64,000 nucleotides of DNA from Cellulophaga fucicola (GTDB taxonomy: Bacteria; Bacteroidota; Bacteroidia; Flavobacteriales; Flavobacteriaceae): NCBI RefSeq assembly GCF_900119145.1, contig NZ_FPIY01000002.1, forward strand, positions 186,001-250,000, given 5' to 3'. The notes beneath the pieces were generated by a model. That model searched no databases. It had not been told where the DNA came from and saw nothing but the letters and a program-made list of their open reading frames with translations. Below are positions 59,949 through 64,000 of this stretch, piece after piece. The stretch's first letter is position 1. Each line of letters begins with the position of its first letter. Position numbers and translations under genes: made by a program.

Positions 59949-60755
59949 ATGAAAAAATTTAGTGCTTTACTATTATCCGTTTTACTTTTTGCAAGTTGCT
60001 CTAGCACTGATGATTCTGACAAACAATCTGAAGGACAAATAAAAAAAACAGCAAACCTACAAGGTTCAGGAGACTCGGCTAACGACATATTATCTAATAA
60101 CACATTCTCTAAACTCTCTTTAGAAATTGCATATGTAAAAGGCTTTAAACCTGCAGATGAGACTTTAATTAACTTTACAGACTTTATAAAATCTATTACT
60201 TTTAAGAATGATATAGCAATTAAACTGGTTGAGTTAGATTCTCCTAATGAAGAAGATTTAACTACAGAAGAAGTGGCTAAATTAGAAACTGAAAACAGAA
60301 CAATTTACAATAGTGATGACACTTTAGCTATCTATATCTATTTTGCAGATGCACCATCTAATAATGATGACGAGGATACAAACTCGGTAACACTAGGGGC
60401 TGTTTACAGAAATACTTCTATGGTTATTTATGAAGCTACGATTAAAAAATTGGCAAATAAAAGTGCTTTAATTTCTGAGACTTCTGTTGAAACCTCAACA
60501 CTTAATCACGAGCTAGGTCATTTAATGGGCTTAGTAAATTTAGGCACAGAAATGGTTCATCCGCATGAAGGAGAAACTACAAACGAGGACAACGAAACTG
60601 TAGGTAGTAACCACTGCAACATAGACAATTGTTTAATGAATGCCGAATTAGAATTTGGATCTGGAATGAAAAAAATGCTAATTGCTAGCAAAAACGGTAT
60701 CCCAGAATTAGACGCTGAATGTTTAGCAGATTTAAAAGCAAACGGAGGTAGATAG
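59949..60755 (+). CDS. Lipoprotein with metzincin-like zinc protease domain
   Basis: The 268-aa lipoprotein (FASC, Cys17) has HELGHLMGLVNLG (His187, Glu188, His191, Gly194), the metzincin HExxHxxG motif with Asn where the third His often sits, and CLMNAE as a Met-turn-like sequence. A pair Cys222/Cys227 lies between. It probably is a surface or periplasmic metalloprotease. Read alone on the plus strand, 69 nt after the methyltransferase gene. Confidence 0.75.
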   Translation: MKKFSALLLSVLLFASCSSTDDSDKQSEGQIKKTANLQGSGDSANDILSNNTFSKLSLEIAYVKGFKPADETLINFTDFIKSITFKNDIAIKLVELDSPNEEDLTTEEVAKLETENRTIYNSDDTLAIYIYFADAPSNNDDEDTNSVTLGAVYRNTSMVIYEATIKKLANKSALISETSVETSTLNHELGHLMGLVNLGTEMVHPHEGETTNEDNETVGSNHCNIDNCLMNAELEFGSGMKKMLIASKNGIPELDAECLADLKANGGR

Positions 60756-60805
60756 TTTTAATTTAAAAAACTTACAACCACAAACATTAAAGCCATTACA
60801 ACTAT

Positions 60806-61234
60806 TTATTTTGCAAACAGCTGGTCTATATCCTTAAAAGCTTTAAATTCTAAAGCATTACCAGCAGGATCTAAAAAGAACATAGTTGCCTGCTCTCCTC
60901 TTTCTCCTTTAAACCTTACATAAGGCTCTATTACAAATTTTACTCCCTTTTGTTTTAACTCTTCAGAAAAGGTTTGAAAAGTTTCCCAAGGTAATACAAC
61001 ACCATAATGTGGTACAGGAACATTTTTACCATCTACAGCATTTGTATATAAATCTTCGTTTGTAGTTTTTTCTTTGTAATGTATTACCAACTGGTGACCA
61101 AACAAATTAAAGTCTACCCAATGATCACTACTTCTACCTTCTGGACAATCTAATACATCTCTATAAAACGCCCTGCATTCCTCTAGATTATGAACAGGTA
61201 TTGCGATATGGAAAGGTGCTACTGGATACTTCAT
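60806..61234 (-). CDS. VOC family protein
   Basis: The 142-aa protein has the single-domain layout: [28 protein letters not shown] (about 5-32), HQLVIHY (about 46) and [10 protein letters not shown] near the end, with metal-side His and Glu. The substrate is unknown. It starts 13 nt after the alpha/beta hydrolase stop and is in the same direction. Confidence 0.8.
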   Translation of the reverse strand: MKYPVAPFHIAIPVHNLEECRAFYRDVLDCPEGRSSDHWVDFNLFGHQLVIHYKEKTTNEDLYTNAVDGKNVPVPHYGVVLPWETFQTFSEELKQKGVKFVIEPYVRFKGERGEQATMFFLDPAGNALEFKAFKDIDQLFAK

Positions 61235-61246
61235 ACTACTATTATT

Positions 61247-62089
61247 TTAGCCTTCTTTTAAAAATGACATTACGGCATTACTAACCTCATCTTGGTGTAA
61301 AGAATGTCCGTAACCCTCTGTTGTAATTAATTTACTGTTGGTCCAATTTTTATGAACTAATTCTGAGTCTGAACACGGAGCAATAAAATCTAGCTTATCA
61401 TGCACTAATAAGCCTTTCTTTTTATTCTGTTTAGCGTATTCAGATATTGAAAAATCTTCAGGTAAAAAACCAAATTTTTCTTTTATAAATGCCTTTAACT
61501 CATTAAAAACTTTATCATTAAACTTAAGCATATTTTGGTAGTTCAACAAAATAGTATAAAACTCAGATGGTGCCCCAAGTATAATAAGTTTATCTACGCT
61601 AGGGTTATTGTATTTGTAATTATTATATAAGGTTGTCATACCACCAACACTATGCCCTACAATATGCTTTGGCTTGTATTTATCTATAAGTGTTTGTGCT
61701 ACTTCTGTATAAATAGGCACGTGTAACACTTCACCCTTAGAATTACCGTGTGCAGGAGCATCAAAAGCAATAATATTATAATTATCTTCTATTAAATAAG
61801 AAATTAAATTTCGCCATCTAAACACATTACTTTCCCAACCATGTAAAAGTAAAACAGTTTCTTTTTCTCCAGCCCACTCGTACACCTGCAAATCTATATT
61901 ATTGCTGTGTACAACCTCTTTTTTAGCTTTATTTAAAAATTCTGATTGAAACGGCAACACTTTACCCTTTCTAGGTGTGCAGAAAAGATAAAATGCTTTT
62001 TTTGCAGCTTTCTTTTTAGAAAACACAGAAAGTGTATTAAAGTATGCTCCGTAAGCAACAGGAATTATTTTATTTAAGAGTTTTTTCAT
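61247..62089 (-). CDS. Alpha/beta hydrolase
   Basis: The 280-aa protein has LLHGWESNVFRW (oxyanion side), the nucleophile elbow VGHSVGGMTTL (Ser about 147), DFIAPCSDSELV (Asp about 235) and GYGHSLHQDEV (His about 260). It begins with a membrane-near helix but no clear signal. The substrate is unknown. Next to the cupin gene 36 nt away. Confidence 0.85.
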   Translation of the reverse strand: MKKLLNKIIPVAYGAYFNTLSVFSKKKAAKKAFYLFCTPRKGKVLPFQSEFLNKAKKEVVHSNNIDLQVYEWAGEKETVLLLHGWESNVFRWRNLISYLIEDNYNIIAFDAPAHGNSKGEVLHVPIYTEVAQTLIDKYKPKHIVGHSVGGMTTLYNNYKYNNPSVDKLIILGAPSEFYTILLNYQNMLKFNDKVFNELKAFIKEKFGFLPEDFSISEYAKQNKKKGLLVHDKLDFIAPCSDSELVHKNWTNSKLITTEGYGHSLHQDEVSNAVMSFLKEG

Positions 62090-62125
62090 AAAATAAATAA
62101 TAGATCTATTTTAACATAATCGTTT

Positions 62126-62494
62126 TTATTCTTCTTCTCTGTTTACCGTATCTATAGAAAAAGCTGGCGTACAAATAGACATATACTCACAAACCTCATC
62201 AAAAGGATTAGAGTATTTTACACGTGTATTCTTTTCTATTTTTATAGACTGTCCTTGTTCTAATACAACAATATCACCATCTATTACAAATTGCTTTTTA
62301 CCTTTAATGATATAGGTGTACTCTGCAAACTCTGGTGTCTGAAAAGGCTCTGACCAACCAGGAGGAGCCACCATATGAGCAATACTAATATCTTCTTGCT
62401 TTGTTGTTGCACCACCAAAATGTTCTTCTATTAATTTACCATCTGTAGTAGGCACTACAAATGGCTGCGCTTGTATAGTATACTTCTTTTTCAT
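62126..62494 (-). CDS. Cupin domain protein
   Basis: The 122-aa protein is a single cupin barrel (PPGWSEPFQTPEFAEYTYIIKGKKQFVIDGDIV) with the metal-binding pattern replaced: the usual His pair is only partly present, so metal binding is uncertain. It starts one base after the stop of the DUF-like lipoprotein gene on the same strand. Confidence 0.8.
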   Translation of the reverse strand: MKKKYTIQAQPFVVPTTDGKLIEEHFGGATTKQEDISIAHMVAPPGWSEPFQTPEFAEYTYIIKGKKQFVIDGDIVVLEQGQSIKIEKNTRVKYSNPFDEVCEYMSICTPAFSIDTVNREEE

Positions 62495-63040
62495 TTACTC
62501 CCAATCTACCATTAAATACTTAATTTTAGCATCATCCGGTATCTGTATAGCCTCTATCTTAGTACTATTGCTATAGCGTAAGTTTTCTGGCAATTCTTTT
62601 TTATCAATAGTAAAATAAATCTCACTATCTTTTATAAACAACACTATATTGTTCATAGAAGTAAGTACCTTACTTACCGTGTAATTATCCTTTATATCTT
62701 TAAAAGTACTAAGTAAATTAACACCTTTATCTGTAGTATAACGCGGATCTAAAACCCTAATGTTATCTATAATAGAATCGTTACTAATACTAACGGTAAA
62801 CAAAGGCTTTCCTCCTTTTTCGTAAATATGCTCTTTGCGCATACTTGCATTTAATTGTACTGCATCATCTTTTACTATAGAGTCTGTTGCATAAATAGTT
62901 GCTATTTCTTTAGCCGAATTATCTTTGGTTAGTTTACCAAAACTAGTTGGCGTAATTAAAAAATCTGCATCTGTACTTTTAGCACACTGCGTTAAAATTG
63001 AAGCAGCTGCAACAATACAAGTAATTGTTATTTTTTTCAT
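62495..63040 (-). CDS. Hypothetical lipoprotein, 181 aa
   Basis: A lipobox (LTQC, Cys19) precedes a beta-rich domain: DSIIDNIRVLDPRYTTDKGVNLLSTFKDI and NIVLFIKDSEIYFTIDKKELPENL. This resembles DUF1131-type envelope lipoproteins, but the match is weak. It is adjacent to the cupin gene and upstream of nothing on this strand but the ATPase. Confidence 0.5.
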   Translation of the reverse strand: MKKITITCIVAAASILTQCAKSTDADFLITPTSFGKLTKDNSAKEIATIYATDSIVKDDAVQLNASMRKEHIYEKGGKPLFTVSISNDSIIDNIRVLDPRYTTDKGVNLLSTFKDIKDNYTVSKVLTSMNNIVLFIKDSEIYFTIDKKELPENLRYSNSTKIEAIQIPDDAKIKYLMVDWE

Positions 63041-63076
63041 TTAAAATATGTGGTTAGTAGATAAGTTTGTTATTGT

Positions 63077-64000
63077 TTAGCGTAATACTTTTTTTAGCAC
63101 ACCAAGCATACCTCTTATAAAAGTTGCGCTGGTTAATACTTTTATAATAGGATTTTGTCTTGTGCTTTTAGCACGACTACTTGCCCTTTTTGGTTCTGGT
63201 TTTTCCTTTTCTTTTGCTGCTATTTCTTCTGCCTTATCTATTTTTTTAGTAAGCATTTCATAAGCACTTTCTCTATCTATAACATCATTGTATTTTTTAA
63301 CCAAAGCAGAAGAATCTATAACTTCCTTTAATTCTTTATCTGTTAAAACATCCATTCTACTCATAGGCGCACGCAACATAGTGGCTGCTAGCGGAGTTGG
63401 TCTACCTTTTTCATCTAGAGCAGAAATTAAAGCTTCACCAATACCTAAAGACGTTAATACATCTTCTGTATTATAATACTCACTGTCTGGGTAATTTTGT
63501 GCTGCCAACTTAATAGCTTTTCTGTCTTTAGCCGTAAATGCTCGTAAAGCGTGTTGTATTTTTAAACCTAATTGCGCCAATACATCTTCTGGTACATCTG
63601 TTGGGTTTTGAGTAACAAAATAAACACCAATGCCTTTAGAACGTATTAGTTTTACAATGCTTTCTATCTGATTTAATAAAGCCTTAGATGCTTCATCAAA
63701 AATTAGATGAGCCTCATCTATAAATAAAACCAACTCTGGTTTATCACTATCTCCTTGTTCCGGAAAAGTATCATAAATTTCAGCTAAAAGACTCAACATA
63801 AAAGTTGAAAACAACTTAGGTCTGTCTTGTATATCTGTTAATCGTAAAATATTAATATATCCTCTACCGTTTTTATCTATTCTAGTTAAATCATCTACTT
63901 CAAAAGATTTTTCTCCAAAAAATAAATCGGCTCCTTGTTGTTCTAATTCTATTATTTTTCTAAGAATAGTACCCGTAGATGCAGATGAAATTCTACCGTA
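63077..64000 (-). CDS. HerA-like helicase/ATPase (DUF853), 5' end outside window
   Basis: The open frame continues to the right edge (translated tail of 308 codons here). It shows LVLFIDEAHLIFDEA (Walker B-like DEAH, about 90 from the edge), VYFVTQNPTDVPEDVLAQLGLKIQHALRAFTAKDRKA and the long helical, Lys/Arg-rich C-terminus typical of the DUF853 branch of HerA-type ATPases. The Walker A motif must lie to the right of the window. Such ATPases act with nucleases or in DNA translocation. Confidence 0.88.
   Translation of the reverse strand, partial: YGRISSASTGTILRKIIELEQQGADLFFGEKSFEVDDLTRIDKNGRGYINILRLTDIQDRPKLFSTFMLSLLAEIYDTFPEQGDSDKPELVLFIDEAHLIFDEASKALLNQIESIVKLIRSKGIGVYFVTQNPTDVPEDVLAQLGLKIQHALRAFTAKDRKAIKLAAQNYPDSEYYNTEDVLTSLGIGEALISALDEKGRPTPLAATMLRAPMSRMDVLTDKELKEVIDSSALVKKYNDVIDRESAYEMLTKKIDKAEEIAAKEKEKPEPKRASSRAKSTRQNPIIKVLTSATFIRGMLGVLKKVLR

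Overview
The window is AT-rich chromosomal DNA from a member of the Bacteroidota, most likely a marine or environmental Flavobacteriaceae. The evidence is the gene content (TonB-dependent receptor with an N-terminal carboxypeptidase-regulatory-like domain, DUF4374 lipoprotein, FucP-type sugar MFS, NamZ/DUF1343, an oxygen-independent HemN, many short lipoproteins) and TAnnTTTG-type -7 promoter boxes instead of sigma70 hexamers. Most genes lie on the minus strand. No rRNA, tRNA, CRISPR array, transposase, integrase or phage structural gene was seen.

Region by region. 1-9.2 kb: a lipoprotein cut by the left edge that resembles the soluble C-terminal part of GT117/DUF2723 proteins, an SH3-like secreted protein, a decayed lipoprotein gene, a LemA + DUF3137 pair, an exported protein resembling the SecD P1 head, and a glycerophosphodiesterase lipoprotein. 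9.2-18.0 kb: an accessory island of unrelated small genes (DUF4238, RDD, SUKH, two orphans, a glycosyltransferase-like protein) separated by imperfect palindromes with integron attC architecture. It also holds a six-gene MarR-linked redox operon. A 260-bp block carrying the 3' end of the neighbouring reductase gene occurs twice here. 18.0-27.4 kb: an iron/xenosiderophore locus resembling Bacteroides xusABC: TonB receptor and DUF4374 lipoprotein on plus; AraC regulator and an ankyrin/DUF2271/PepSY-flavodoxin-reductase operon on minus.

27.4-41.6 kb is mostly lineage-specific lipoproteins and small membrane proteins, with a MarR/VOC pair, a Rid protein, a Crp/Fnr-family regulator and a LAS-type peptidase-like protein. 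It ends in a second small cassette-like patch (YD-repeat protein, broken DUF4236, DUF4259). 41.6-55 kb is more conserved: a YtxH/holin-like/small-protein envelope-stress trio, two tiny membrane proteins, universal stress protein, HemN, 6-phosphogluconolactonase-like protein, sugar transporter, MBL-rhodanese enzyme, SulP transporter, aldose epimerase, acetyltransferase and cysteine-synthase-like enzyme. 55-64 kb holds a LolC/E-type permease, NamZ, a fatty-acid hydroxylase, a methyltransferase, a metalloprotease lipoprotein, VOC, hydrolase, cupin and a HerA-like ATPase cut by the right edge.

Two regulatory patterns tie genes together. Four promoters (Rid protein, a 43-aa membrane protein, hemN-usp, MBL-rhodanese) each carry a TGAY-N4-ATCA site exactly 23 nt before the -7 box position, which looks like one Fnr/Crp-type regulon. 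Two promoters of the MarR island share a TTAGGA...TTACTA palindrome against the -7 box. Three genes are broken by apparent one-base losses, each in a short mononucleotide run. Function assignments come from reading motifs by eye; no database search was possible.
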